Source: a bacterium endosymbiont of Escarpia laminata
GTDB lineage: Bacteria > Pseudomonadota > Gammaproteobacteria > Chromatiales > Chromatiaceae
Reading direction: 5' to 3'
Assembly: GCA_003660235.1 (NCBI GenBank)
Contig: QGON01000057.1
Span: 1-64,000, forward strand
Length of the DNA stretch: 64,000 bases
Shown here: positions 38,033 through 47,480 of the stretch, piece after piece
Position numbering within the stretch: position 1 is the first letter of the stretch
How the letters are laid out: every line of letters begins with the position of its first letter
The notes under the pieces: model-generated
Databases searched by the model: none
What the model was told of the DNA's origin: nothing
The model's input: the letters and a program-made list of their open reading frames with translations, nothing else
Program-made: the position numbers and the translations under genes

Positions 38033-38470
38033 ATGAATGAAGAGAACGACTATCTTCGCGCCTTTCGTGGCAGTTTTACCTCAGCATTACGCTGGCACCA
38101 TCTGGATAGTTTATGGGAGGTGTTGCGTATGGATGCTGACGGAGGGTGGTATATCTATGCGGTTGGCGAGCAACCTCCCTCCGGGGTGGTTGATGCGGAT
38201 GGCTTCAATCGTTTTATCTCTGAAATCGATGAGCTGCTGCGAAACGAGCATGATGAGGATTACTGCGGCATTGTTTATGCGGACGATCTGACCGCACCCT
38301 CTTTCGTCAAGATATATGATCCCAATAATCTGGGCGTCTCCTGTGGTTATAGTGATAATCCTCCTCTGCCGGGTTGGGTGATGAGCAAGATCCAGCCTGT
38401 TGATCTGCCGTCAACTCAGGTGCTCCCCGGAAATCGGAAGCGCTGGTGGCGGAATCTGTTTGGCGACTAA
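38033..38470 (+). CDS. Hypothetical acidic protein
   Basis: A 145-residue soluble protein, acidic in the middle (ISEIDELLRNEHDEDYCG) and ending in a basic, Trp-rich tail (NRKRWWRNLFGD). The pattern YCGIVYADDLTAPSFVKIYDP suggests a small alpha/beta fold. ATG 38033 follows a weak Shine-Dalgarno. I do not recognise it, and there is no obvious partner gene. Confidence 0.65.
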   Translation: MNEENDYLRAFRGSFTSALRWHHLDSLWEVLRMDADGGWYIYAVGEQPPSGVVDADGFNRFISEIDELLRNEHDEDYCGIVYADDLTAPSFVKIYDPNNLGVSCGYSDNPPLPGWVMSKIQPVDLPSTQVLPGNRKRWWRNLFGD

Positions 38471-38591
38471 CGCCTTTCTATCCTGTAAATCCATGTCTGT
38501 TAGTGGGAAATAAGCCTCTTTTCCCGTGCTAGACTGCCGTTAACAATCCTGCTTGCAGGTAAGAAATTCACGAGTGATATGTGGTTGGGTT

Positions 38592-39032
38592 ATGAAGGAA
38601 ACAGCACAAGAAAGCGGGAATTTGTCTTTGGATGAACGTTTGGAGATGACGCGTGGCGTACTGAATATGCTGAAAAACTGGGGGCTCAGAGCGGAAGAGA
38701 TGATGGCGCTGCTGGATCTGGAAGGAAAGCCACGTCATATGGTGCGATATATGAGCGATCAGCCCTTACCCAATAACCCAGGCATCACCAAACGAGTTGA
38801 GTATCTGGTCCGTATCAATGATGCGCTTCGTACCACCTACCCGCTGAATCCAGATATGGGGCGGCGCTGGATACGTCAGCGTAATACCAAGTTACACAGG
38901 CGTTCACCCTTGGCAGTTATGATCGAAGGTGGTGAACGTGGGTTGGTGAATGTACTCTGCCACCTTGACTGCACTTACGCTTGGGATATGAGTGGGTCGA
39001 AAAATACCTCCTGCAGGAATATCTCAGGGTAA
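38592..39032 (+). CDS. Orphan Xre/MbcA/ParS toxin-binding-domain protein
   Basis: A protein of about 146 residues. The C-terminal half has the DUF2384 / MbcA-ParS pattern: RVEYLVRINDALRTTYP, then MGRRWIRQRN, then RRSPLAVMIEGG and GLVNVLCHLD. An N-terminal helical part (LDERLEMTRGVLNMLKNWGL) probably forms the Xre-like DNA-binding domain. Such proteins neutralise RES-type NAD-degrading toxins. No RES toxin gene lies next to it: downstream is a convergent MBL gene. The last 15 residues after the domain are irregular, so the end may be altered. ATG 38592 is preferred over the upstream TTG. Confidence 0.72.
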   Translation: MKETAQESGNLSLDERLEMTRGVLNMLKNWGLRAEEMMALLDLEGKPRHMVRYMSDQPLPNNPGITKRVEYLVRINDALRTTYPLNPDMGRRWIRQRNTKLHRRSPLAVMIEGGERGLVNVLCHLDCTYAWDMSGSKNTSCRNISG

Positions 39033-39036
39033 GACT

Positions 39037-40005
39037 CTATCCAGGTTGTCCGGCCTGTTCTTTTTCCCTGCGTTGCAGCCAGACATCCAGCCCTTGGGCA
39101 TTCAATTCGATATCCATGGCCAGCAGTGTCTTGAGCCGGGGTTTCCCTAGCGAACAGCCGTGCTTCATGAGCGCGTTATTGGTCCATGCCCATAATTTTT
39201 GCTGGATTCCGGCAAGGCGGTTCTCTGGTTCCACAGTCAGGGCAATCTCTGCAAAATCGTCGATAGCCTGGTGCAGGTCATCTGCCAGCCGGTTCATGTC
39301 GCTCACTTTTCCATAGTGGGTGAGGTAAGCACTGGATGGGGTCATCTCCATCAGTCTGCTTAATGTTGCCTGCCAGACTGGTGGGTCGAACTGCACCGGT
39401 GTGGTGGTGGGCAGAATAAAAGCCCCCTTGGAGGTATCCAGGTCCCGATAAGAGAGACCAAAAGTATCGCCGGTAAAGAGTCCTTTACTCCTGTCGTCAT
39501 AGATGCAGATGTGGTGCCGGGCATGGCCAGGGGTATCGAGGCAGAGCAGAGACCTGCCACCGAGTTCGATCACAATCTCGTCGGATGCCTCAATCACTCT
39601 CTCCTGTGGGATGGGAATCAGCCGGCCAAAGGCTTTGCGGAACTGTTCCTCACCGTAGACCGCAGTGGCACCAGCAGTCAGTTTTGTCGGGTCGACCATA
39701 TGGCGGGCGCCAAAAGGATGGACGACAAGCTGTGCCTCGGGGCACTTTTCCATCAGTGCGCCAGCACCCCCTGCGTGATCCAGGTGAACGTGGGTCACGA
39801 TGATGTACTTCACCTGGTCGGTGGTCAGTCCACGGGTTTCCAGCAGCTTGAGAATGACAGGCAGGGTATAGGTTGTGCCTGTATCGACAAAAGCCAACTC
39901 CCCCTGTGCCTCGATCATGTAGCAGGCCGCAAGACCTGAACGCTGATAACCTGTGTCGATACAGGTTATGGCGTGCTCTAGCGTCTGATAGGGAGAGTGG
40001 CCCAT
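39037..40005 (-). CDS. MBL-fold metallo-hydrolase
   Basis: A 322-residue protein. The metallo-beta-lactamase signature THVHLDHAGG provides His ligands, with FVDTGTT before it, DTPGHARHH after, and GDTFGL completing the site. Residues after about 230 form a helical extension. The fold hydrolyses thioesters, lactones or similar bonds; the substrate is not evident. The gene follows the flippase by 42 bases on the same strand. Confidence 0.87.
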   Translation of the reverse strand: MGHSPYQTLEHAITCIDTGYQRSGLAACYMIEAQGELAFVDTGTTYTLPVILKLLETRGLTTDQVKYIIVTHVHLDHAGGAGALMEKCPEAQLVVHPFGARHMVDPTKLTAGATAVYGEEQFRKAFGRLIPIPQERVIEASDEIVIELGGRSLLCLDTPGHARHHICIYDDRSKGLFTGDTFGLSYRDLDTSKGAFILPTTTPVQFDPPVWQATLSRLMEMTPSSAYLTHYGKVSDMNRLADDLHQAIDDFAEIALTVEPENRLAGIQQKLWAWTNNALMKHGCSLGKPRLKTLLAMDIELNAQGLDVWLQRREKEQAGQPG

Positions 40006-40047
40006 GTTCAGTAAAGACGTTCTTCCTGTGGCTGGATGCTGCCGCTG

Positions 40048-41598
40048 CTATTTTGCAAACGCGAGAATGCGCTTGGTGATCTTTGTTTTAAAGGGTTTGG
40101 GAAAGAGCACGATCCAGTAGATGATGAACAGGATAATGCCACCTCCCAAACTGCCGTAGATCAGGATTTCAACAAAACGGTCACCCAGCAGATGGCGCAC
40201 CAGCAGCAGCCAAAGTGTAAAGGGTATGACTGACAGCAGGGGGGTGAGGAATACCTGCACAATGAAGGAGTTGAGCGGAACCTCCAAAACCTTGCAGGAG
40301 TGATAGGGGACCAGGAGTCCAAAGGTGATAAAGATCGGTACTGCGATTAAGTAGGCGGCGCCTTCCAGTGTCCATCCTGTGATATTGAGTATAGTAATGC
40401 CGATGACGAGTGAAGAGAGGGTGATGATAATGCTCCACTTGCCGATAAAGCCGTGCATGTTGATTCCCATCAACACACGGTAGAACGGGTCCATCGAAAT
40501 CGGCAGGAAGTAGGCAACGGCCAGGACGAGAATGATCGTCATGTTGACATACTCACTGCCCATCCAGACTGTCATGATGACATCGCCGTAGATGACAAAA
40601 GCAATAAGAAACGGGGTGGTAAGCGCAACACCATACCTGGCTGTGGTGATCAGAAGCTCTTTCAGTTCATCGGTTTTTCCGGCGCCATGAAGTGCGCCAA
40701 CCGTAGGTATCAGCACATAGGTGAATTTACGCACGAATGTTTCAATGTGCCTGACGATAGCCACGGGTCGGGTGAATATCGCCAAGGCTGCAGGCCCAAG
40801 ATTACTGACAATAAAGATGCTGGTGGTTTGCAGCAGAATGATGGGCACAATTGCAGCAGCGAAGGTTTTTCCACCAAAGTGGATCAGCTTTTTGGCATGC
40901 GCCCAAGTGGCTGAGTGGGGGTGAAATCTCAATTCAGGGCAGATACGACGGGCGTAGATCATACGGATGATTTCGCCAAACAGGGTAACGGCAAAATAGA
41001 TAATGCTGATGCTGACCAGTTCCCCGCCCATTGTCAGGGCGGTAATCATGCCGACTACCGTGATGAAATAAAACCCTGAACTGATGGCATTATGCATACC
41101 CCAGCGATGATAGCCGGTGATGACCCCTTTGGCAGGTTCCAGCGCCATCTCTGCAGCGAAGGTCGCGCCCAGAAATAGCATGACCCCCTGTGCAGTCTCC
41201 AGGTTGCTGCCGAGTTTTTCAGCGAAAAAGATGGGCAGTATAAAGTAGAGGGCTGTGACAACGAGCAGCACCATGACTGCGATGAACGCCTGGATCACCA
41301 GTACGGTGGAAATCGTACCGCGCATCTCGTCGAACTCTTCGCTGGCCCGATACTTGGCGATATAGCGGTTCAATTGCGAGCCCAGGCCCATGGTGGTAAG
41401 ACGCATATAGGCTACGAGTGACCAGCAGAAATCCCAGATGCCCAGAGCCTCCTGGCCGATGTTGTTGTCTATCATTCTGGGCATGACGAATCCCGCAACG
41501 ATAAAGACAAGATAACCCGCCCAGCTGGTGATGACATTCCAGATCATTCTGTCGCGACCTGAAACATCCTCTTTTTTTTCATTTGTTGAGTCAGACAC
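40048..41598 (-). CDS. Polysaccharide flippase (MVF/oligosaccharide flippase-like)
   Basis: A 516-residue membrane protein with about twelve to fourteen hydrophobic segments. It begins WNVITSWAGYLVFIVAGFV, the usual first helix of Wzx-like lipid-linked oligosaccharide flippases (polysaccharide_synt family). Internal segments QLNRYIAKYRA and HGAGKTDEL fit the fold. It would move lipid-linked sugars across the inner membrane. The start is GTG 41598. It is downstream of the deacetylase gene on the same strand. No glycosyltransferases are adjacent. Confidence 0.85.
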   Translation of the reverse strand: MSDSTNEKKEDVSGRDRMIWNVITSWAGYLVFIVAGFVMPRMIDNNIGQEALGIWDFCWSLVAYMRLTTMGLGSQLNRYIAKYRASEEFDEMRGTISTVLVIQAFIAVMVLLVVTALYFILPIFFAEKLGSNLETAQGVMLFLGATFAAEMALEPAKGVITGYHRWGMHNAISSGFYFITVVGMITALTMGGELVSISIIYFAVTLFGEIIRMIYARRICPELRFHPHSATWAHAKKLIHFGGKTFAAAIVPIILLQTTSIFIVSNLGPAALAIFTRPVAIVRHIETFVRKFTYVLIPTVGALHGAGKTDELKELLITTARYGVALTTPFLIAFVIYGDVIMTVWMGSEYVNMTIILVLAVAYFLPISMDPFYRVLMGINMHGFIGKWSIIITLSSLVIGITILNITGWTLEGAAYLIAVPIFITFGLLVPYHSCKVLEVPLNSFIVQVFLTPLLSVIPFTLWLLLVRHLLGDRFVEILIYGSLGGGIILFIIYWIVLFPKPFKTKITKRILAFAK

Positions 41599-41804
41599 TG
41601 CGCTATACCGTTTTTAGAGAATTGTTTCGCTTGTCGCAATATGGATCTGGGTGGAGCATGATCCATTTGATCACAGATTGAAGCGCATTTGTTTGGACAA
41701 GTGTTTCAGCGCTGAGTGAAAAGGATTTCAGTTTCTACGCTCTCAGTGGCGGTCGAGCATAACACGGACCAGACCGAAAATCCGGGAGTCAGTTCATGAG
41801 TAGG

Positions 41805-42830
41805 TCAACGGGAAAGCCATGCGGTACTGGCCAGCAGGAAGAGTGGATCCTTCTTTCCGGAAATCGAGATCCTTTTCAGCTTGAAAGGGTCGGCACCTGG
41901 ATCGTTGATTCCCTCATCGGTGGTTACTGCCGAGGCGTATCCTGTCTCTTTGAGTATATCGACGGCCTGTTGATTCCAACTGCCGTTTGGATAGCAGAAA
42001 TGGTGACAACTCTTCCCTATGACCTTCTCTATTGCCTCTTTTGATCTGACGACCTGATCCCGCGATGCTTCAGCCTCCGTCTGACCCAACCGGACGTGAT
42101 CTACGGTATGGCTGCCAATGGTGATTTCGGTGGAGCGTGAGATATCGCCTATCTCGTCCCAGGTCAAAATGGCGGACCAGGGATCATCTTTGACAATCTG
42201 CCTGATGCTCATGCCACTCTGTTTTTCAAGTGATTCCGCCAGCTGATCGAAGTAGTCGCGCATCTCTATGTCCGGCATATCGGCATGTTTCAGAATGCCG
42301 CGCAGCCGGGAATAGGATCGTGCCAAGGTGTCTCTGTTGGATTTGTCGATGGTAACTTCAGTCTCTTTGTAGCGAATTGTTTCCCCATCGATGTCTGCAA
42401 ACTGTAGCGCATAATCGAGGCGGTCGACCCAGAAGGGACGTTGCTCCTCAGTGTGGCCGGTGGCGACATAGAAGACAGCAGGAACGCCATATTTCTGCAG
42501 TATCGGTAGCGCATGGGTCGCATTGTTTCTGTAACCGTCGTCGAAGGTAACGACGCAACAATTGGGCTTTGACGGCAGTCGTCCTTCCAGCATGGCTACA
42601 GCTTCATCGATAGTGACAAAGTTGTAATAACGACTGAAGAGCTTGAGGGTCTGCTCAAGATATTTAGGTGCAAGTTGCGGCCGAAGCGGTTCCCATGAGG
42701 ACGATTCCTCCTGGGTATCCATGACGCCGTGAATCGTAAAAATTGTAATTTTTTTTCTCTTGAGGAAAAGCAAAGTCTTTAGGGCGCCAATCCGATACAA
42801 GATTTTTAGAATAGTCAGTTTAAGATTCAT
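41805..42830 (-). CDS. Polysaccharide deacetylase (NodB-like)
   Basis: A 341-residue protein. The NodB domain shows the first motif VVTFDDGYRNNA, the second GSHTVDH with zinc-binding His residues, and FCYPNGSWN near the end. It removes acetyl groups from N-acetylated sugars. The N-terminus has a hydrophobic stretch that could target it to the membrane. ATG 42830 follows AGGGA. Together with the flippase it suggests an export pathway for a surface glycan. Confidence 0.88.
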   Translation of the reverse strand: MNLKLTILKILYRIGALKTLLFLKRKKITIFTIHGVMDTQEESSSWEPLRPQLAPKYLEQTLKLFSRYYNFVTIDEAVAMLEGRLPSKPNCCVVTFDDGYRNNATHALPILQKYGVPAVFYVATGHTEEQRPFWVDRLDYALQFADIDGETIRYKETEVTIDKSNRDTLARSYSRLRGILKHADMPDIEMRDYFDQLAESLEKQSGMSIRQIVKDDPWSAILTWDEIGDISRSTEITIGSHTVDHVRLGQTEAEASRDQVVRSKEAIEKVIGKSCHHFCYPNGSWNQQAVDILKETGYASAVTTDEGINDPGADPFKLKRISISGKKDPLFLLASTAWLSR

Positions 42831-43277
42831 CTTGTCCCTATATAAAAACGTGATCAGTGTGATTGCATGATGTTGGGCTTTCCAGAGCACGGCTTAACGG
42901 AATTTGTCCCGGAAGTTTTGTACTTTCCCTTACCCCGCCTCTTCCGGCAGTTAATCCCCGGATGATATTGGCGCTCTTTGGTAAATGGGTACTCTGACAG
43001 CTGCTCTCGGTAAATTGTAAATATTTCTAACAAATTGTAAATATTTATAAATTCAGATAATAGCCTGAGATGCACCTTTTGTGTACAGGGGAAAGGAATG
43101 AGATTCAGAAGGCGTGTAAAGGATTCCCGGAGACCACGGGATCAAGCTTAATTTCAATTGTAACTATTCAACGATATTTCTAAACGCAGGTATGTCGCAC
43201 GTAAAACGGCGCACACAACCCTACGGCACTTGGCGGATTCGATGGATCGAGATGGCTGCAGTTCTGGTTTTTCGGTT
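42831..43277. other. AT-rich intergenic region with a direct repeat
   Basis: No gene is convincing. A 15-base direct repeat AAATTGTAAATATTT occurs at 43012-43026 and 43032-43046, a period of 20 bases, in very AT-rich DNA. It could be a protein-binding site or part of a promoter for the minus-strand deacetylase gene. Confidence 0.45.
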
Positions 43278-44990
43278 TTATGCAGCAGCCTTGGGGTTTA
43301 GCTCCGGCAGGCGGTTGTCAATTCCATGTTTTTTTCCGCTGCGTCGAGTGCGGAGCAGAGGTATGCCGGGCCGTATCTCACGCTTGAATTCCCGTTTCCA
43401 GGCCTCGAAGTCGAGGGTAGTGTGGCCGTAGATTGCCTGGTCCAGATCGTGTATGAGGCTACGCACCCGCTGAGGGTTGGATCTTGGCTGAAAATTGATG
43501 ATGCGGTCCGCAATGCTCGCAAAGGGCGCTCTGGGAGGCATATCCATATGTTTGTTGGCCAGGAAACGCAGAGTGTAACCCCAGACTTCAGGATCGTTTT
43601 CCTGATCAACGCAACGTACGCAGAACCAGAAACGGAACGACAGCGGTAGCATGCCGACCAGTTGACGGCGCAATCGTTGCCACTTGGTGATTGGATTGAG
43701 GCAGGCAGTGGTGGCACGAAACTTCTTACTGAGCGGAGCGAAAGCCGGTGCCATGTTCAGGAAAGGCCTCTTCAGTGCAATGGTAAGCGGAGCAAATGCA
43801 GCGGGAGGTTGCACCTCACGTTTTCTATTGGCGATCCAGACCGCCAGCCAGTAACCGAAGATAATACCCAGTGCCACGCCCAGTGGGATCCAGAAGGCGG
43901 CGGGGGAGCCGGCTGGAAAAAATGTGCTCGTCTCGGTCAGGCCGAAAAGTCCTTTCCCCCTTAAACCACTACCGCTGACAGCCAAGGGTTTTACGGGCTC
44001 GGAGGCATGCTGCGGCATGCCTGTCCTGATATTCCACCAAGGTATACGCAACTCGGGTAGTTGCAGGTCACCGCCATGCTGGGGGACCAGCGTGAAGGTT
44101 TCGATGCGGCTTCCCAGAATCTTTTTGCCACTCTTGCTGAGATTGGTATGGGTGCGAGTCTTCTCCCGGTAAACCCGAAAGGCAGGGCTTTGCAGCTGGC
44201 GTTCGAGACTGGGCAGGAGATTGCCGGACGCTCCGATGGCCTTGATTTCAATCGTCAGGCTGGTTGGTTGCCCGGCAGCGAAGCGGGTGTTCTCCGGTAG
44301 TTTCGTTTTAAGGGTCAACTGTTCGAGCGGCAGCCAGGGATTGATGGAAGGATCGGCATCTTTGACATCGAGTATCAGTGGCTTATCATTGGTCGCATCG
44401 AAAGCCTTGGGAGCGCTGCCGTATCCACTCATAGGTTCCAGTGTTCCAGTAACGTGAAGCGGTGGAATCTCGATCTTTCCGGGACGCAGTGGCGTCACCT
44501 GGTAGATAAATCCGGTCACGATCTCCTGATTTCCTTTACGGGTGCGGGAGCTGGCTGTGGGGCCCTTGATCTTCTGGAAAATGAGCGCGTCGGTTTGCGG
44601 CAGTTGTGGTGTGGCGGTTTTGAGGTTGCCGTCACTGATGATGTTGAGATGAAGTAGCAGGTTCTCCTGCAGATAGGGGGTTCTGCCTGAGAGTTTGATC
44701 TCCAGGCGAGGCGGACGGGATTGTTGGCTGTAGTACGGTGTTTGGTTATATCCCGGGCGCTGCATGCCCGGCCAGCCACCAGGTCCGTACGAGGGGGGCT
44801 GCACGGTTGGCGGGGGAAGTTTCGGTGAGGGGGTGCCCTTACTGCGCTGGTCCGGTGGCGCATAATTCCACTGGCTGGCAGGGGGTTGCCAGGGCAAATA
44901 ACCGGGGTAGCTGCCGGGCGCCGCTGCGATATTGGTCGCCAGCAGCAGCAATAGCAAAATGCCTGGAAAAGCGTGCAATCGTCTATCCAT
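43278..44990 (-). CDS. BatD-like protein
   Basis: A 570-residue exported protein. A signal peptide (LLLLLLATNIAAA) is followed by a Pro/Tyr/Gln-rich linker, the BatD beta domains (RPPRLEIKLSGRTPYLQEN, TGFIYQVTPLRPGKIEIPP) and a transmembrane helix near residue 375. A cytoplasmic, partly basic tail follows. BatD proteins belong to the Bacteroides aerotolerance (Bat) operon and work with MoxR and VWA proteins; their exact role is not settled. It is the last gene of the operon, about 100 bases after batC. Confidence 0.85.
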   Translation of the reverse strand: MDRRLHAFPGILLLLLLATNIAAAPGSYPGYLPWQPPASQWNYAPPDQRSKGTPSPKLPPPTVQPPSYGPGGWPGMQRPGYNQTPYYSQQSRPPRLEIKLSGRTPYLQENLLLHLNIISDGNLKTATPQLPQTDALIFQKIKGPTASSRTRKGNQEIVTGFIYQVTPLRPGKIEIPPLHVTGTLEPMSGYGSAPKAFDATNDKPLILDVKDADPSINPWLPLEQLTLKTKLPENTRFAAGQPTSLTIEIKAIGASGNLLPSLERQLQSPAFRVYREKTRTHTNLSKSGKKILGSRIETFTLVPQHGGDLQLPELRIPWWNIRTGMPQHASEPVKPLAVSGSGLRGKGLFGLTETSTFFPAGSPAAFWIPLGVALGIIFGYWLAVWIANRKREVQPPAAFAPLTIALKRPFLNMAPAFAPLSKKFRATTACLNPITKWQRLRRQLVGMLPLSFRFWFCVRCVDQENDPEVWGYTLRFLANKHMDMPPRAPFASIADRIINFQPRSNPQRVRSLIHDLDQAIYGHTTLDFEAWKREFKREIRPGIPLLRTRRSGKKHGIDNRLPELNPKAAA

Positions 44991-45090
44991 CCTCTGAGAA
45001 CCTCGGTGGTTTCCAGTATTTATTTGGTCTTTAATTTATAAGGTGTTGGAGTCAAATTTGTTCGACTCCAACCCAGGCTTATCTTGCGGG

Positions 45091-46452
45091 CTACCAGGGC
45101 CGCGTCTCAAAATCGCGGCCGCCTTTGCTGCGCAGATAGTCGTACTCTTGGAGTTTGAACTGTTTTTGCATCAGCTCTGCCGGGTCGCCTTCGACCTGTT
45201 CCAGCCACTGCTCCATCAGTGCCATGCCGCCACTCATGTGGGATTGACTGTCGTCACCGGGGCCGCCACCTTGCTGTTGGTCGGCATCAGGGGTCGACAT
45301 ATCACCCATCTGGTCGACTTGATCGACTGCTTCAGGGGTTGGTTGGCCCTGTGGCAGTGTTTCCGGGTCTTGCCTCTCCTCTCCCAGTCGGCCGACAGTA
45401 GGCTGATCCTGCTCTGCTGAATTTTCATCCGGTGATTCTCCAAGGCTAGCAGACTTTTCCTCGGGCGATGGCTCTTTACCGGCAGTATCTTCCTGCGGTT
45501 CATCCTGCTGGTTGGCCTCTGCATCCTCTGCTTCGGACTGTTCCTGTTCGGACTTCCCAGCTTGGTCGGTGCGGTCTTCCTGTTCGCCGCCTTCACCTTC
45601 GTCCTGCTGTTGTTCGCCGGCCTTGGGTTCTTCGGACTCCTCTTCGCCAGCCTCACCCTGCTGTTCAGGATCATCCTTCTCCTGCCCCGCTTTATCCTGC
45701 TGTTCGGTTTCGTCCTTTTGCTCACCGGACTGTTGGCCCTGCTGCTCGTCCTCGGATGAACCCTCCTGATCCTGTTCACCCTGCTGCTCGCCTTCCTGCT
45801 CTTCAGACTCTTCGCTTGAGGAGCCGCTCTGCTGTTGATCCTGTTGTTCTCCGCTCTCGCTCTCCTGCTCGCTTTCGGCCTCTCCCTCGCCCTGCTGCTG
45901 CTCTTCGCTCTGCTCGCCGGATTCCTGCTGTTCCTCGGATTCCTGCTCGCCTGACTGCTGCTCTTCCTCCGACTCCTGCTCTCCCTCTTCCTGCTGTTTT
46001 TCCTGTTCCTCTTTTTCCTGCTCCGCCTTCTCTTCTTCGGTCAACTCATCCTCTTCGGGCTGCTCCTTGGCCATCAGGGTACGTGTAAGCGCCAGATTGT
46101 AGCCGGCATCCTCATGTTTGGGGTCATTCGCCAACACCGATTCATAGGCTTCGACAGCGCCTGGATAGTCCTCCAACCTGAAACGCGCATTGCCCAGGTT
46201 GTAGCGTGCATCCTGCTCTACGTCGTCCCGCTCCACAGCGGCAAAACTTTCGGCCGCCGCCGCATACTCGCCCGCCCGGTATTGGGCCACACCACGGCGA
46301 TAGGGGTCGCTGAAATCCTTTGCCGCCTCTTCATAGTGCCCCTGCTGATAGGCGTCCTCAGCGATCTGTTCGCTGTTGCGGAACCACTCGGCTTGTGTGG
46401 GGGCGCAAATCAGAAGCAGGAGGGGGAGAAGCGGGATAAGGCGCCTGTTCAT
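45091..46452 (-). CDS. BatC-like TPR protein with a long Glu/Gln-rich tract
   Basis: A 453-residue protein. A signal peptide (LIPLLPLLLLICAPTQA) is followed by two or three TPR repeats (about 25-125; ARYNLGNARFRLEDY). A region of about 250 residues made almost entirely of Glu, Gln and Ser comes next, and then a short C-terminal helix (MALMEQWLEQVEGDP). The tract is low-complexity at the DNA level too and could vary by replication slippage. BatC-type proteins complex with the VWA proteins in the periplasm. The start overlaps the end of batB by four bases, so the two are translationally coupled. Confidence 0.88.
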   Translation of the reverse strand: MNRRLIPLLPLLLLICAPTQAEWFRNSEQIAEDAYQQGHYEEAAKDFSDPYRRGVAQYRAGEYAAAAESFAAVERDDVEQDARYNLGNARFRLEDYPGAVEAYESVLANDPKHEDAGYNLALTRTLMAKEQPEEDELTEEEKAEQEKEEQEKQQEEGEQESEEEQQSGEQESEEQQESGEQSEEQQQGEGEAESEQESESGEQQDQQQSGSSSEESEEQEGEQQGEQDQEGSSEDEQQGQQSGEQKDETEQQDKAGQEKDDPEQQGEAGEEESEEPKAGEQQQDEGEGGEQEDRTDQAGKSEQEQSEAEDAEANQQDEPQEDTAGKEPSPEEKSASLGESPDENSAEQDQPTVGRLGEERQDPETLPQGQPTPEAVDQVDQMGDMSTPDADQQQGGGPGDDSQSHMSGGMALMEQWLEQVEGDPAELMQKQFKLQEYDYLRSKGGRDFETRPW

Positions 46453-47480
46453 AGGCCCCCCTCCGCTTGCTGGCGCCGAAAAGTGGGCAGCAACAGCAGT
46501 ACCAGCGGAATCAGCATCCAGTAAAACCGCTCGTTCCAGATCCTGGTCTTCTCATCAGTGGCTACCGCCTCTGTAGCGTCGGAGGCAGCGAGGGTGAGAA
46601 GGGTGCGGCTGTCATCATCGCGAAAGTTTGCCTGCAGATAGCGGCCGTTACCGGCTGCCGCCAACTCTTTGAGCAACGGCTCGTTGAGCCGAGATTCGAT
46701 AATCTTGCCTGCGCGGTCGCGCATCAGGTCTCCCAGACCGGTCGGAGCGGGTACCGGACCGCCGCCGCTGGTGCCGACGCCGAGCACATGCAGGCGGATG
46801 CCACTTGCCGCCAGGGCTTCGGCCCGTTTGGCCAGGTCGGGTTCATCAAAGTCGCCGTCGCTGATCAGCAGGATCGAGCGTCCGCCCTCGCTGGGCTGGC
46901 CTTTGAGCAGCTGTTCCGCCTTGTCCAGTGCAGTATGCAGACGGCTGCCCTGCAATCGAGTCAGGTCGGTGGAGAGAGCGGGCAGGGCGTTGAGGATGCT
47001 CTGGCCGTCTTCCGTAATGGGTGAGACGATGTGGGAGACTGAAGCGAAGGCGATCAGGCCGATACGGATCTCCCGGTTGAGCTGTACCAGATCCTGGATC
47101 TCCTGACGGGCACGCCCCAGACGGGAGGGTTGCACATCGGCCACCTCCATGGAGCGGGAGATGTCCATCAGAATGATCAGGTCGCTGCCGGGGGTAAATG
47201 CCTCTACGTCAGTGTAGTCCCAGCGGGGGCCGGCCATGGCGATCACCGCAAGAATCCACAACAGCGCCCAGCGGATGAAACGCCCCCAGCGTTCGTTGAC
47301 CTCAAGTTCTCGTACACCGGTGAGGTGGGGCAACAGGTGTTCATCGGCGTATAGATGGATTGGCCCCTTGCTTGGGTGAGTGACGCTGAAGATCAGCCAG
47401 CCGAGTACCGGTAGCAGTCCAAGCAGGGCGAATAGCCACTCCGGGCGGGCAAAATGGAAGGCTGCATCAGGCATAGCCAC
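46449..47480 (-). CDS. BatB-like VWA-domain membrane protein
   Basis: A 343-residue protein. Two hydrophobic helices near residues 15-30 and 70-85 are followed by a von Willebrand A domain with MIDAS motif DxSxS (ILMDISRSMEV), then a C-terminal helix (MLIPLVLLLLP). It binds metal and is a structural or chaperone-like member of the Bat system. The gene overlaps batA upstream and batC downstream. Confidence 0.9.
   Translation of the reverse strand: MAMPDAAFHFARPEWLFALLGLLPVLGWLIFSVTHPSKGPIHLYADEHLLPHLTGVRELEVNERWGRFIRWALLWILAVIAMAGPRWDYTDVEAFTPGSDLIILMDISRSMEVADVQPSRLGRARQEIQDLVQLNREIRIGLIAFASVSHIVSPITEDGQSILNALPALSTDLTRLQGSRLHTALDKAEQLLKGQPSEGGRSILLISDGDFDEPDLAKRAEALAASGIRLHVLGVGTSGGGPVPAPTGLGDLMRDRAGKIIESRLNEPLLKELAAAGNGRYLQANFRDDDSRTLLTLAASDATEAVATDEKTRIWNERFYWMLIPLVLLLLPTFRRQQAEGGL

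Noticed and set aside
43192..43431. A 79-residue plus-strand frame at the end of batD
   Set aside because: It overlaps the supported batD gene and has no motif or good start.
45468..46088. Plus-strand frames rich in Pro, Arg or Ser opposite batC
   Set aside because: They only reflect the complement of the Glu/Gln repeats.
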